A DNA stretch of 58,728 nucleotides. Source: a virus. Positions 38,315 to 45,306 of the stretch are shown piece by piece. The stretch spans positions 1 to 58,728 of the IMG/VR virus record IMGVR_UViG_3300032046_000029; one strand, given 5' to 3'. The notes under the pieces are model-generated. The model saw nothing but the letters and a program-made list of their open reading frames with translations. It had not been told where the DNA came from and searched no databases. The position numbers and the translations under genes are program-made. The stretch's first letter is position 1; every line of letters starts with the position of its first letter.

Positions 38315-38515
38315 ATGGACATCGGCAAGATCATGACAGGCGACATCCTCCTGTACAAACCGCCAAAGAAACGTTACGCTCAACGCGTGACCGTAGTGGC
38401 AGTAAACATGGGAAAGCAGCGCGCTATGGTGGTACTGCAAAGTGGCAAGACAATAACTGCCCCCATCGAGCATTTTTCTCGACCGCCAAAGGCGAAGGGT
38501 GTACAGGTGTCATAA
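38315..38515 (+). CDS. small basic beta-rich protein
   Basis: 66 residues; strand-rich and basic (GDILLYKPPKKRYAQRVTVV, then RAMVVLQSGKTITAPIEHF), like an SH3-type barrel. No family recognised. Confidence 0.5.
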   Translation: MDIGKIMTGDILLYKPPKKRYAQRVTVVAVNMGKQRAMVVLQSGKTITAPIEHFSRPPKAKGVQVS

Positions 38516-38539
38516 AGAGTAATATACGCAACCTGTAGG

Positions 38540-38567
38540 CTATGGGTTTAGGAACATAATCGCATAG
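38540..38567. repeat. 28-bp palindrome, copy 21
   Basis: CTATGG arm, core TTAGGAACATAA, right arm CGCATAG. Confidence 0.75.
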
Positions 38568-38582
38568 GAAAAGGAGATAAGC

Positions 38583-39203
38583 GTGAAGAAAAAGACAGGC
38601 ATGAAGATGGACATCCGCATACCAGCAGGCGATTGGCTGGAAGAATACCTGAGAGAGGAACCCGACCTCTCTACCGAAGATGCGCTGGCACAAGAAGCCG
38701 TGAGGGGTAAGCGTCACGTCCGGCAACTGGCCCGCATGCTGATCGTGGCCCAGGAACGGGGTGACATCGAAGGCATCATATCGCCACCCAAGACCTTGCT
38801 CAATACCGGTGGCGCAGTACAGGTCGCACGTATCCTCAGATCGCGCAAGATCGAGGTAGTGGCACCGAGCGGAAAAACCTACCAGGTCCGCGAACTGGTC
38901 TCAGGGTACGTGGGCGGTCCTCCAGGCGCAGAGCCGTCCGCCGGCATCGGCTTCGAGGCGTCAGTGGAGGCGGTAGGCGTAGGTACAGAAGAACCAAAGA
39001 ATGACTATACCTATCACGATATCGAAGATGAGAGAGCGTCCGATCTCGCCTACCGCTACCTGGAGACGATGATACGTAGGCATATCTGGAATCACCTGAC
39101 GATCCTGGCGAAGCACAGGGTGGACCTGGGGCCAATCGCCAAGATATTGCACGACCAGATTGATGAGATGGTGGGAGAGTTGACAGAGCCATCGACCGCG
39201 TGA
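38583..39203 (+). CDS. hypothetical protein
   Basis: 206 residues from GTG at 38583 behind AAAGGAGAT. Helical start (AGDWLEEYLREEPDLSTEDA), a short strand-rich middle with VAPSGKTYQVRELVSG, and a helical C-terminus. The stop overlaps a small repeat-coding gene (GTGA). Not recognised. Confidence 0.5.
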   Translation: MKKKTGMKMDIRIPAGDWLEEYLREEPDLSTEDALAQEAVRGKRHVRQLARMLIVAQERGDIEGIISPPKTLLNTGGAVQVARILRSRKIEVVAPSGKTYQVRELVSGYVGGPPGAEPSAGIGFEASVEAVGVGTEEPKNDYTYHDIEDERASDLAYRYLETMIRRHIWNHLTILAKHRVDLGPIAKILHDQIDEMVGELTEPSTA

Positions 39204-39293
39204 AACCCAAGGGCAAGGTGCGAGCCATTTTGTGGGTGAAAACCAAGAGCGAAGTGCGAGCCAGGCAGAGAGTGAAAACCATCAACCATGTGC
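39186..39293. repeat. three 36-bp tandem repeats
   Basis: Three consecutive 36-bp units, each beginning GAGCCA and ending in TGC, with a central GTGAAAaCCA block; units diverge by about a third. They are in phase with the small gene at 39200. Confidence 0.75.
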
Positions 39294-39319
39294 GACAAGA
39301 AAAGGAGAACCATGACTAA
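39200..39319 (+). CDS. 39-residue basic repeat protein
   Basis: GTG at 39200 overlaps the preceding stop (GTGA) and the stop overlaps the transposase-like gene start, so it is translationally linked on both sides. The 36-bp tandem repeat gives three 12-residue units starting VKPKGKVRA, VKTKSEVRA and VKTINHVRQ, all basic. Function unknown; perhaps RNA or DNA binding. Confidence 0.5.
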   Translation: MKPKGKVRAILWVKTKSEVRARQRVKTINHVRQEKENHD

Positions 39320-40064
39320 GAAGCAGGACCGGAGACCAGACCCTAAGCCCCGCAAGCATGCCCAGTTGTGGCAGTGCTATCTGTGGTGGGATGAACTGGT
39401 GGAGATGCGCAAGCGCCACACGTTGCGTATTAGCAGCGTGGAGGCCGGCAAGTCCAACCTCGATGCGCAGTACGAGCGCGACATGATGGGTGAACTTGCT
39501 CTCGATGCACAGGTCCATAACATCAAGAAAGCTATGGTGAATTGCGGGGAGGCAGTCGGCCCCGTGTGGGATTGGCTTACCAGCATTAAGGGCCTGGGTG
39601 AAGGATCGCTGGCCGCGCAACTCCTGGCGCAGATAGATGACATCGGGAATTTTGCGACGGTGAGCAAACTCTGGCGCTTCGCAGGGTGGGCAGTCCTAGA
39701 CGGCAGGGTCGAGCGCAACCAGAAGGGGGAAAAGAGCCACTACAATCGCCGCCTCAAGTCCATCTGTTGGCTGATCGCGGACCAATTCGTCCGCCAGCAG
39801 ACGCCTACCTATGCCGGCCTGTACTATGAGGAGAAGGAGCGCCAGCGTCGCTTGCACCCTGAGAAGGCCAAGGGCGACAACGGCAAGTGGCAATTCAACG
39901 ATGGGCATATTGACAACCGCGCACGGCGTAAAGTCGCCAAGGTCTTTCTGCAACACCTGTGGGTGGTGTGGCGGCAATCGGAGGGATTGCCCGTAACCGA
40001 GCCCTACGTCCAGGCGGTGATGGGGCACACGAACATCATAGAGCCGCCATCTATGGACTTATGA
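39312..40064 (+). CDS. IS110-type Transposase_20 domain protein without the catalytic half
   Basis: 250 residues from ATG at 39312. The C-terminal half matches the Transposase_20 domain of IS110/IS116 enzymes: a helix-hairpin-helix-like LTSIKGLGEGSLAAQLLAQI, then FATVSKLWRFAGWAVLDG and SHYNRRLKSICWLIADQF, with the Ser-containing region of the family. The RuvC-like DEDD domain that normally precedes it is absent; the first 100 residues are Arg-rich and helical instead. It lies directly upstream of the structured RNA region, and IS110 enzymes use structured bridge RNAs. The link here is only suggestive. Confidence 0.65.
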   Translation: MTKKQDRRPDPKPRKHAQLWQCYLWWDELVEMRKRHTLRISSVEAGKSNLDAQYERDMMGELALDAQVHNIKKAMVNCGEAVGPVWDWLTSIKGLGEGSLAAQLLAQIDDIGNFATVSKLWRFAGWAVLDGRVERNQKGEKSHYNRRLKSICWLIADQFVRQQTPTYAGLYYEEKERQRRLHPEKAKGDNGKWQFNDGHIDNRARRKVAKVFLQHLWVVWRQSEGLPVTEPYVQAVMGHTNIIEPPSMDL

Positions 40065-40078
40065 ACATGTGGGAGTGG
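40051..40078. repeat. 28-bp palindrome, copy 22 (weak right arm)
   Basis: CTATGG arm and TTATGAACAT; overlaps the stop codon of the transposase-like gene. Confidence 0.5.
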
Positions 40079-40088
40079 AGGTTTTCAG

Positions 40089-40295
40089 ATGGATAAGCAA
40101 TTACTGCGGGGATTGATTCTGGACGAGTTGAGAGAAGGCCCGGCCACGGCGTTCGGGCTGTGGTTTAAGTTCAGGGTCATGCAGAACAAGGACGTGGATG
40201 CTCAGGACGTAGAGGAAGTATTGAAGGAGATAGGGCAAGAGGGGATGATAGAGCAACGGCCACGGGAGGACCGGCCAGCCCCTATAGACTTATGA
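40089..40295 (+). CDS. small winged-helix-like protein
   Basis: 68 residues: RGLILDELREGPATAFGLWF, KFRVMQNKDVDAQDVEEVLK, then EIGQEGMIEQRPRED, a pattern of a compact winged helix. Its stop codon lies inside palindrome copy 23. Confidence 0.55.
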   Translation: MDKQLLRGLILDELREGPATAFGLWFKFRVMQNKDVDAQDVEEVLKEIGQEGMIEQRPREDRPAPIDL

Positions 40296-40309
40296 ACCTA
40301 ATTGCACAG
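40282..40309. repeat. 28-bp palindrome, copy 23
   Basis: CTATAG arm, core TTATGAACCTAA; the right arm is the TTGCAC box of promoter 10. Confidence 0.7.
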
Positions 40310-40334
40310 GATGGGCGGCTCGTTCGTTCTATGA
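40302..40334 (+). promoter_or_regulatory. TTGCAC-type phage promoter, copy 10
   Basis: TTGCAC (40302), GCTCGTTCGTT, CTATGA (40329-40334). It points at the structured RNA region and the zinc-ribbon gene at 40630. Confidence 0.7.
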
Positions 40335-40456
40335 GTAGCAGATTGACAACTGAATGAGAGTATCGAGGGCTTCGGCCTTCGCCCACCCGCCTGGACTGCT
40401 AGGGCATAGCGGGCCTGAGAACCCGCGAGAGGCCAGGATCGAACCTGGTACCAGGC

Positions 40457-40557
40457 CGGTGGGCGGCGACTGAGGACCGCTTGGGGGCGAAAAGGTGAAG
40501 CCTGCGCGAGGGCCAGGGGCCAGCGCAGAAACGCGGGATCGTTACCCGCCGCCTCCA
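40457..40557 (+). ncRNA. structured RNA unit 0 (most diverged)
   Basis: CGGTGGG (40457-40463) can pair with CCCGCCG (40545-40551), followed by a Cys-like hairpin AACG/CGTT. It is flanked 3' by a 22-nt box (GGCAGTCGGGAAAGTCCGAG plus GC, 40563-40584) that recurs after unit A. The upstream segment 40360-40450 has an AGGGCTTCGGCCTTCGCCC hairpin resembling the one at 46013. No coding frame. Confidence 0.45.
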
Positions 40558-40629
40558 CTTTCGGCAGTCGGGAAAGTCCGAGGCGTGGCAGCCTGGGGCG
40601 GGTAACATTCAGCAAGGAAAAGGAGAACT

Positions 40630-40809
40630 ATGACCAAGCAGAAACAGAGCAAGGAGCAAGTCCGTGAGGGGAAATGCATCACCTGTGGTGAACGCATCAC
40701 GGTGATCTATCGTAATGGCAAGGCATACCGCACTATGTGCTCTTGCCAGAACAAAGGTAATGGCCAGCGGAACCGCCAGAACTATCCTGGCATTGATGCG
40801 ATCATCTGA
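40630..40809 (+). CDS. 59-residue zinc ribbon protein
   Basis: ATG at 40630 behind AAGGAGAACT. The pattern CITCGERITVIYRNGKAY, then MCSC, gives C-x2-C and C-x-C. It is a small zinc ribbon with a basic tail, placed between structured RNA unit 0 and unit A. Confidence 0.6.
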   Translation: MTKQKQSKEQVREGKCITCGERITVIYRNGKAYRTMCSCQNKGNGQRNRQNYPGIDAII

Positions 40810-40876
40810 GCATCAAGGGCGATACCCTGCCCGTGCTACGGCACGAAGTGGTGCGATAATGCGGAGAGCCGCGCCT

Positions 40877-40915
40877 AGCGTGACAGCGCGGAGAGACGGC
40901 TTAACAAGTGAACAT
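40877..40915 (+). ncRNA. conserved 5' box of unit A
   Basis: AGCGTGACAGC (40877-40887), a short gap, then GAGAGACGGCTTAACAAGTG plus AACAT directly before the acceptor-like strand. The same boxes precede unit B at 41228-41265 with 26 identical bases. Confidence 0.7.
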
Positions 40916-41110
40916 GCACGGGCGGCGTGACGGCGAACACGCTGATTAGAATCTCAAGCCGGATAGCACACTTGGGAAACCGCACACGGCGAGAAGCCAC
41001 CGCTAAGTAGCGGCCCTGGGCCTCCTGGACAGGCCCGACCCGAAGTGGCTAGGGGGAACAAGTTGTCTGACAATGCCGGCAAAGTAGGTTCGATTCCTAC
41101 CCCGTGCACC
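40916..41110 (+). ncRNA. structured RNA unit A with tRNA-like ends
   Basis: 195 nt. 5' GCACGGG (40916-40922) pairs with 3' CCCGTGC (41101-41107), followed by ACC. Just inside is a perfect T-arm: GTAGG, TTCGATT, CCTAC (41084-41100). A D-arm-like GCGT/ACGC hairpin follows the 5' strand. In place of an anticodon arm there is a large domain closed by GCCGG (40958) with CCGGC (41076), containing a three-way junction AGCCA/TGGCT with stems CCGCT/AGCGG and GGGCCT/AGGCCC. There is no T8 and no anticodon loop, so this is not an ordinary tRNA. Confidence 0.65.
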
Positions 41111-41114
41111 TTCC

Positions 41115-41136
41115 GGCAGTCGGGAAAGTCCGAGGC
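41115..41136 (+). ncRNA. 22-nt box shared with unit 0
   Basis: GGCAGTCGGGAAAGTCCGAG plus GC, identical to 40563-40584, followed by hairpin GGCTT/AAGCC. Confidence 0.7.
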
Positions 41137-41265
41137 TTGGCAAGCCGTGGTTAATATCGGACAGTAAGCGGAAGCCAGCAATATTGGAAGCCAGATCCGA
41201 AACCGACCGGATGACGTAACCGACAATAGCGTGACAGCCGGAGAGACGGCTTAACAAGTGAACAT

Positions 41266-41531
41266 GTGCGGGCGGCGTGGCGGATGACACGCAGGCTATA
41301 AAAGAAGCTGATGCCTGGGCAAATGTGGGGAACGTTAGACCCCAAAATAAAACGCAACTCAGCAGGATGTGGCCTGAATTGACAGGCTAGTGGCACTGAG
41401 GCTTCGGGAGATAAAACCGATGATACCGCAAGCAGAAGGTAGCGAGAACTGCTTGTTTGGGTGTGAGCAAGGTCAAAGTGCCCCACTTCTTAGTCCTGGC
41501 CCAGCAGGTTCGACTCCTGCCCCGCGCACCA
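41266..41531 (+). ncRNA. structured RNA unit B with tRNA-like ends
   Basis: 266 nt. GTGCGGG (41266-41272) pairs with CCCGCGC (41521-41527), followed by ACCA. The T-arm is GCAGG, TTCGACT, CCTGC (41504-41520). Compared with unit A, acceptor pair 3 changes from A-U to G-C and pair 2 from C-G to U-G. The inner domain is closed by TGGGC (41316) with GCCCA (41499) and holds hairpins GGGG/CCCC, GCCTG/CAGGC, AGTG/CACT and AAGTG/CACTT. The inner domain differs completely in sequence from unit A but sits in the same place. Confidence 0.65.
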
Positions 41532-41761
41532 TCCCAATAACGAGACGGGCCGCGAGTAACAGGAGAGGGTATGCCGGGTCTGGGTGTACCGGGGACTGGC
41601 CTAGCCCAAGCCGAGCCAGCGGAAAGGCGAACGAACCGGCGAGAAAGCGGCCCACTGCCAGCAGTACGACAGCAGAGGAACGGCGCTGATGGCTGGCAGG
41701 AGGTGGTACGGGGTTCCCGGCGATCTGGCAGCCGGGAGTCCACCTAAAGCGAGGAGGACAG

Positions 41762-42271
41762 ATGAACCAAAACAGGTTCGCGGAAGATGGCAATTATTGG
41801 CAGACGACAGTGCATCCGGCCAAGAGCCAGGCCGAGATCATGGAACTTCTGGAGGATTTCGGGACCTTCAACATGATCATCAGCCAGGGCCAGGCACAGG
41901 GGAAGCGAGCCTGGATGGTGCGCTTCGAGTGGAGAGGCGTAGTCTATCGGTTTGTGTTCGTCCCTCTCGAGTGCCGTGACCCGCTCAAGGAGGTTTCGTT
42001 CGGTGGCAAGCGTCGTCCGCACTCCGAGCAAGCGTACTATCAGATGGGTCGCATTGCGGTTTACTTCGTGAAAGCGATCCTGACCGCAGCAGAGACCAAC
42101 CCGGATGCGTTGTTCGGTTTCGTCGAATTGCCGGGGGCCGGAACACACGGTGGCAGCCTCCCGATAACTGCCGCGGAGTTGGGGATCGAGGGGTTGGTGG
42201 GAGCATTGCCGCCAATGGGATTCTCGCCGATGCTGAGGGCGGGGAGCATTACTATTGTCGAGGAGGAATGA
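41762..42271 (+). CDS. hypothetical protein
   Basis: 169 residues behind GAGGAGG. Mixed alpha/beta: QAEIMELLEDFGTFNMIISQ, then RAWMVRFEWRGVVYRFVFVP and a helix AYYQMGRIAVYFVKAILTAA. It is followed by an overlap with the next gene (ATGA). No family recognised; first gene after the structured RNA region. Confidence 0.55.
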   Translation: MNQNRFAEDGNYWQTTVHPAKSQAEIMELLEDFGTFNMIISQGQAQGKRAWMVRFEWRGVVYRFVFVPLECRDPLKEVSFGGKRRPHSEQAYYQMGRIAVYFVKAILTAAETNPDALFGFVELPGAGTHGGSLPITAAELGIEGLVGALPPMGFSPMLRAGSITIVEEE

Positions 42272-42627
42272 CAATGCCAGAATCAACATCTGTAACATTG
42301 GACCAGGTCGAGTTCCAGCGCCTGGTCCACCTGAGTGCCGATACTCCTCTCGACGCTATGGATGAGGAGGATGCCCTGGCCTGTGAATTGATCGGCCGTT
42401 TCTTCGCCGTCAATTCCTGGCTGGCCCACTTCGCCAGCGACGTGACGCAGATCACGCTCGTAGCGTGCGATGAGAAACCGCCACGGGTCAACGTGGCCGT
42501 CGTCCGGAGGGGGATGAAGTTCGAGTGGACGACGGGGGAAGGCGGGGTCATTCCAGGCTCTCGTAGGCTGGCCCGCAGAATCTATCGGCAGTGGGCACAG
42601 GAGAAGGAGCAAGGGGATGGCGACTGA
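42268..42627 (+). CDS. hypothetical protein
   Basis: 119 residues, overlapping the previous gene by four bases. Acidic N-terminal helices and a strand-rich C-terminus (QITLVACDEKPPRVNVAVVR). Unknown. Confidence 0.5.
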   Translation: MTMPESTSVTLDQVEFQRLVHLSADTPLDAMDEEDALACELIGRFFAVNSWLAHFASDVTQITLVACDEKPPRVNVAVVRRGMKFEWTTGEGGVIPGSRRLARRIYRQWAQEKEQGDGD

Positions 42628-42859
42628 CTTCTGTGATGGTTGCTGTGGGGATATGCATGCCCAGGTCGTGGCCCTGGATGCACGAGAGACACTCCAGATC
42701 ACTGCACCGTATCGGATGTACATCCAACAGGTGATGGCCCAGGCCGCCAGACTGCGCGAGATCGTGCGGATAACGCAGGCCGTGCAGGCCGCCGGGATCG
42801 AGATCGTCGCCGTTTCGTCGTCCCTGGGGCAGTGGCGCGATAGAGGAGGCAAGCCGTGA
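42617..42859 (+). CDS. hypothetical protein
   Basis: 80 residues; begins MATDFCDGCCGDMHAQVV (Cys cluster that may bind a metal) and continues as a long helix. Its stop overlaps the next gene (GTGA). Confidence 0.5.
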   Translation: MATDFCDGCCGDMHAQVVALDARETLQITAPYRMYIQQVMAQAARLREIVRITQAVQAAGIEIVAVSSSLGQWRDRGGKP

Positions 42860-43023
42860 CACTGGCGAGTCTGCTCGACACTGCTGCCATTTTTTGCGCT
42901 CTGGTCGCGATTCTAGATATGATTCTGGATTCCCCATCTGATGCACAGTGGGTGGCCTGGATCGGCCTGGCCCTGGTCGTGCTGGGAGCCATAGTCAAGA
43001 CGGATCGGGTGAAAAGAGCATAG
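42856..43023 (+). CDS. two-helix small membrane protein
   Basis: 55 residues from GTG at 42856, behind GGAGG and overlapping the previous stop. Two hydrophobic helices (LASLLDTAAIFCALVAILDM and WVAWIGLALVVLGAIV) with a basic C-terminus. Holin-like size, but far from the lysis genes. Confidence 0.6.
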   Translation: MTLASLLDTAAIFCALVAILDMILDSPSDAQWVAWIGLALVVLGAIVKTDRVKRA

Positions 43024-43029
43024 GCTGAG

Positions 43030-43356
43030 ATGGAGCTAACGTTCAATGACCTCGTTTCGATGCTGCTGGGGGGATGCCTCGGCACGACCTTCCTAGCCCT
43101 GGCCGTGGCACTCTTCGCGCTTTGGAAAGTCTATCAGGGCCAGCAGCAACGAGAAACGGCGCGGAGACCGCAGCCTACCGAAGTTCATTGGAACATCGGG
43201 GACGTCATCACGATTCCCCGCATCCAGGCCGGGGACGTGGGAGCCTACACCGCCAAGTGGCAACGCGGTGGCTGGAAGTTCATCAGGCAGCATCCGGTCG
43301 AGGGGACGGGGCTTTTCGACCTGGACTTCGTTTATCTGGGGTACCACGGGCAATAA
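43030..43356 (+). CDS. membrane-anchored hypothetical protein
   Basis: 108 residues with one N-terminal membrane helix (LVSMLLGGCLGTTFLALAVA) followed by a basic helix and a strand-rich soluble domain. It directly follows the two-helix gene. Unknown. Confidence 0.5.
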   Translation: MELTFNDLVSMLLGGCLGTTFLALAVALFALWKVYQGQQQRETARRPQPTEVHWNIGDVITIPRIQAGDVGAYTAKWQRGGWKFIRQHPVEGTGLFDLDFVYLGYHGQ

Positions 43357-43359
43357 TCC

Positions 43360-43387
43360 ACATAGTATTATGAGCATAAACCCGTAG
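43360..43387. repeat. 28-bp palindrome, copy 24
   Basis: ATAGTA left of core TTATGAGCATAA, right arm CCCGTAG; weak left arm. Nine bases upstream of promoter 11. Confidence 0.6.
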
Positions 43388-43395
43388 GGGCCGGG

Positions 43396-43428
43396 TTGCA
43401 CAAATCCGGCCCCTCGTTCGTTCTATAG
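43396..43428 (+). promoter_or_regulatory. TTGCAC-type phage promoter, copy 11
   Basis: TTGCAC (43396), CTCGTTCGTT, CTATAG (43423-43428). TTGCAC lies in the loop of GGGGCCGG / CCGGCCCC. ATG follows 27 bases later behind AAGGAGG. Confidence 0.75.
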
Positions 43429-43455
43429 GTAGATCATGGAGAAGGAGGTCCAGCA

Positions 43456-43632
43456 ATGAAGATGAAATGCTGCGGAGAACTCCAGAAGATCGCCAGGGGT
43501 GTGTATCGTTGCAGAAAGTGCGGGCGCATGTGGATGGGCTACGAGATCGTGAGTGCTCGCAAGAGACACGGGGTAAGCATTCCGCGCGGTGTACGTATCT
43601 TACGGGCAGGGGGGCGCCGTGGCCGGGGTTAA
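43456..43632 (+). CDS. 58-residue zinc ribbon protein
   Basis: MKMKCCGELQKIARGVYRCR then KCG: a C-C ... C-x2-C zinc ribbon with a basic, Gly/Arg-rich tail. The gene overlaps the next start. Too short for most gene callers but has a good ribosome binding site. Confidence 0.6.
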   Translation: MKMKCCGELQKIARGVYRCRKCGRMWMGYEIVSARKRHGVSIPRGVRILRAGGRRGRG

Positions 43633-43987
43633 AAGGCCAGATCGCGTCGACTTCTCCATCCTTAGCACGGGCATGGTGATCGTCCGCAAGTACGATCACA
43701 TCGCCGAGGTCGGCCACGACGACCTGCTGAGCAGCGACGAAAAACCAGTCGGCTTCGATACGGAGAAAGCACTGACCTGGTGCGAGGCCCACGGCTACGT
43801 CGTGCGCCGGTGGCCGGGCGGGGCGCGGGTCTGGAAGGCCGAGCGGCCGTGGCCCATCAGGACGCGCTCCCAGATCAAGCGCTTGCGCGAGCGGGTCGAG
43901 ACCGAGGTACGGGCCTGGTGCCAGGCCCATCCCGGCCAGAGGACAGAATCCAACCGCATGGGATTGGATTTCGCACTAGACTACTAG
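43619..43987 (+). CDS. hypothetical protein
   Basis: 122 residues from GTG at 43619. Begins as a strand (VDFSILSTGMVIVRKYDHIA) and ends in a basic helix (WPIRTRSQIKRLRERVETEV). It lies just before the terminator and the truncated recombinase. Unknown. Confidence 0.45.
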   Translation: MAGVKRPDRVDFSILSTGMVIVRKYDHIAEVGHDDLLSSDEKPVGFDTEKALTWCEAHGYVVRRWPGGARVWKAERPWPIRTRSQIKRLRERVETEVRAWCQAHPGQRTESNRMGLDFALDY

Positions 43988-44029
43988 GCCAGGACCGGCA
44001 CCGGTAGTCTGACTGACAACTCCAGTACG

Positions 44030-44058
44030 ACGGGAGCCTCTACAGGCTCCCGTTTTTC
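44030..44058 (+). terminator. intrinsic terminator before the serine recombinase remnant
   Basis: ACGGGAGCCT, CTAC, AGGCTCCCGT, then TTTTC. Confidence 0.8.
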
Positions 44059-44116
44059 GTCGTCCGGGGCCGGGCGAACCGCCAACCGGCGGAGCGGCCG
44101 CTGGAAGCACCCGACG

Positions 44117-45253
44117 GTGATCTACGGCTACACGCGCCTGGCCGAACATGCCACCCCAGAGCAGCCGGTCTACACCGATGTGCCCCGCATCGTGCCGGAG
44201 GAAGCGGCCGTAGTGGCGCGCATCGAGCGACTGTACCTGGCGGGAGGGCTGGGCAGTAACGCTATCGCCCGGCAGTTGAACCTGGAGCGGGTACCGTCTC
44301 CAACCGGTAAGCAGTGGCGCGGGGGCGCCATCTTGCGTATCCTCCATAGCCCGTTCTACTGCGGATGGATCGTGTGGGGGACAATGCGCCGGGCGACGGT
44401 ACTGGACCGGGAGACGGGCCGTTTCGTCTCGCGCACCGCGCCGGTCAAGTTCGTCGTGGACCTCGCGGAGCGCCTGGGCCGACCGGCGAACGTATTCGAC
44501 CTCCTGGAGCGGGCCGGCGAACTTCCCGCACACGACATCTCGGTCGTGCGGGGTTTGCATGAGCCGACCAGGTCCGAGGATACCCAGCGCGCGCTCTACG
44601 CTGAGCTGGAGCGGCGTTTCGCGATGGGCGGGAGGGCCGCGGCTACAGCGGGGCGCGCGCCCTTGTTCAGCGGCCTGCTGTACTGTGCGGATTGTGGCTC
44701 GATGCTGCTGGCGCAGTCCTGGAAGACGCGCGCGACGATCTACTACACGTGCCGGGCGCGCAAGGAGGGCGGCGCGTGTGGGAACAAGCTGTGGGTCCGC
44801 GAGGACAGATTGCTCGAGCGGGTGCTGGCCGTCCTGCAGGAGATCGCCCGCACGCCGGGGGCGATAGACGCATACCTGCGGGAGCGGGCCACATCCGACC
44901 TGGAGGATTTGCACCAGGAGCGGGACGGGTTGGCGCAGACGCTGGAGGGCCTGGAGGCCCGGCGCACACGCTGGGACGATGCCTACGAGGCGGATGTGAT
45001 CGGCCTGGCGGATTACGGCAACCGCCTGGCCGGCCTGGAGCAGGAACGGGCGGGAATCGTGGACCGCCTGGAGGTCGTCGAGCGAAGACTATCCCAGTCC
45101 CAATCCTACGAGCGCCGCCGGGATGAGATCGTGAACGTGATTCAGGGCGGGATCCCGGCTATAGAGGATCGTGCGGCGCTCAAAGCATGCCTGCGCAGAA
45201 TTATCGCGAAGATCGTCGTCGGCGGGGGGCGGATCATCGAGATCGTGATGTAG
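44117..45253 (+). CDS. large serine recombinase lacking its catalytic domain
   Basis: 378 residues from GTG at 44117. Recombinase domain: LGSNAIARQLNLERVPSPTG then ILRILHSPFYCGWIVWG. Zinc ribbon: FSGLLYCADCGSMLL ... YYTCRARKEGGACGN. A coiled coil (residues about 255-345) and a short C-terminal helix follow. The N-terminal resolvase-type catalytic domain with its active Ser is missing. In-frame sequence upstream up to 43988 is low-complexity and does not restore it. It is either a remnant or a DNA-binding regulator evolved from a recombinase. A working tyrosine integrase is present elsewhere in the window. Confidence 0.75.
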   Translation: MIYGYTRLAEHATPEQPVYTDVPRIVPEEAAVVARIERLYLAGGLGSNAIARQLNLERVPSPTGKQWRGGAILRILHSPFYCGWIVWGTMRRATVLDRETGRFVSRTAPVKFVVDLAERLGRPANVFDLLERAGELPAHDISVVRGLHEPTRSEDTQRALYAELERRFAMGGRAAATAGRAPLFSGLLYCADCGSMLLAQSWKTRATIYYTCRARKEGGACGNKLWVREDRLLERVLAVLQEIARTPGAIDAYLRERATSDLEDLHQERDGLAQTLEGLEARRTRWDDAYEADVIGLADYGNRLAGLEQERAGIVDRLEVVERRLSQSQSYERRRDEIVNVIQGGIPAIEDRAALKACLRRIIAKIVVGGGRIIEIVM

Positions 45254-45264
45254 GCCCCTTTTCG

Positions 45265-45297
45265 TTGCACAAATCGGGGGTCTCATTCGTTCTATAC
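45265..45297 (+). promoter_or_regulatory. TTGCAC-type phage promoter, copy 12
   Basis: TTGCAC (45265), CTCATTCGTT, CTATAC (45292-45297). Leads into structured leaders and small genes. Confidence 0.7.
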
Positions 45298-45306
45298 ATG
45301 AGAGAC

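Larger units (their letters stand above)
40810..41761 (+). other. 952-bp structured non-coding region
   Basis: No coding frame is supported; the minus-strand frames here look like shadow translations of structural RNA. The region carries units A and B, their conserved flanking boxes, and further hairpins up to the gene at 41762. Confidence 0.7.

Noticed and set aside
39186-39293. CRISPR array.
   Set aside because: The three units are contiguous, diverged and coding, with no spacers and no cas gene nearby.
41034-41531. Two ordinary tRNA genes, suggested by perfect T-arms and ACC(A) ends at 41110 and 41531.
   Set aside because: No normal 5' acceptor strand lies 72-76 nt upstream, T8 is missing, and no seven-base anticodon loop can be formed. 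The 5' partner strands are 195 and 266 nt away, so a tRNA-like RNA is the better reading.
44030-44116. Catalytic domain of the serine recombinase encoded upstream of 44117.
   Set aside because: In-frame sequence back to the stop at 43985-43987 is low-complexity, crosses a terminator, and has no resolvase motif; the preceding gene is unrelated.
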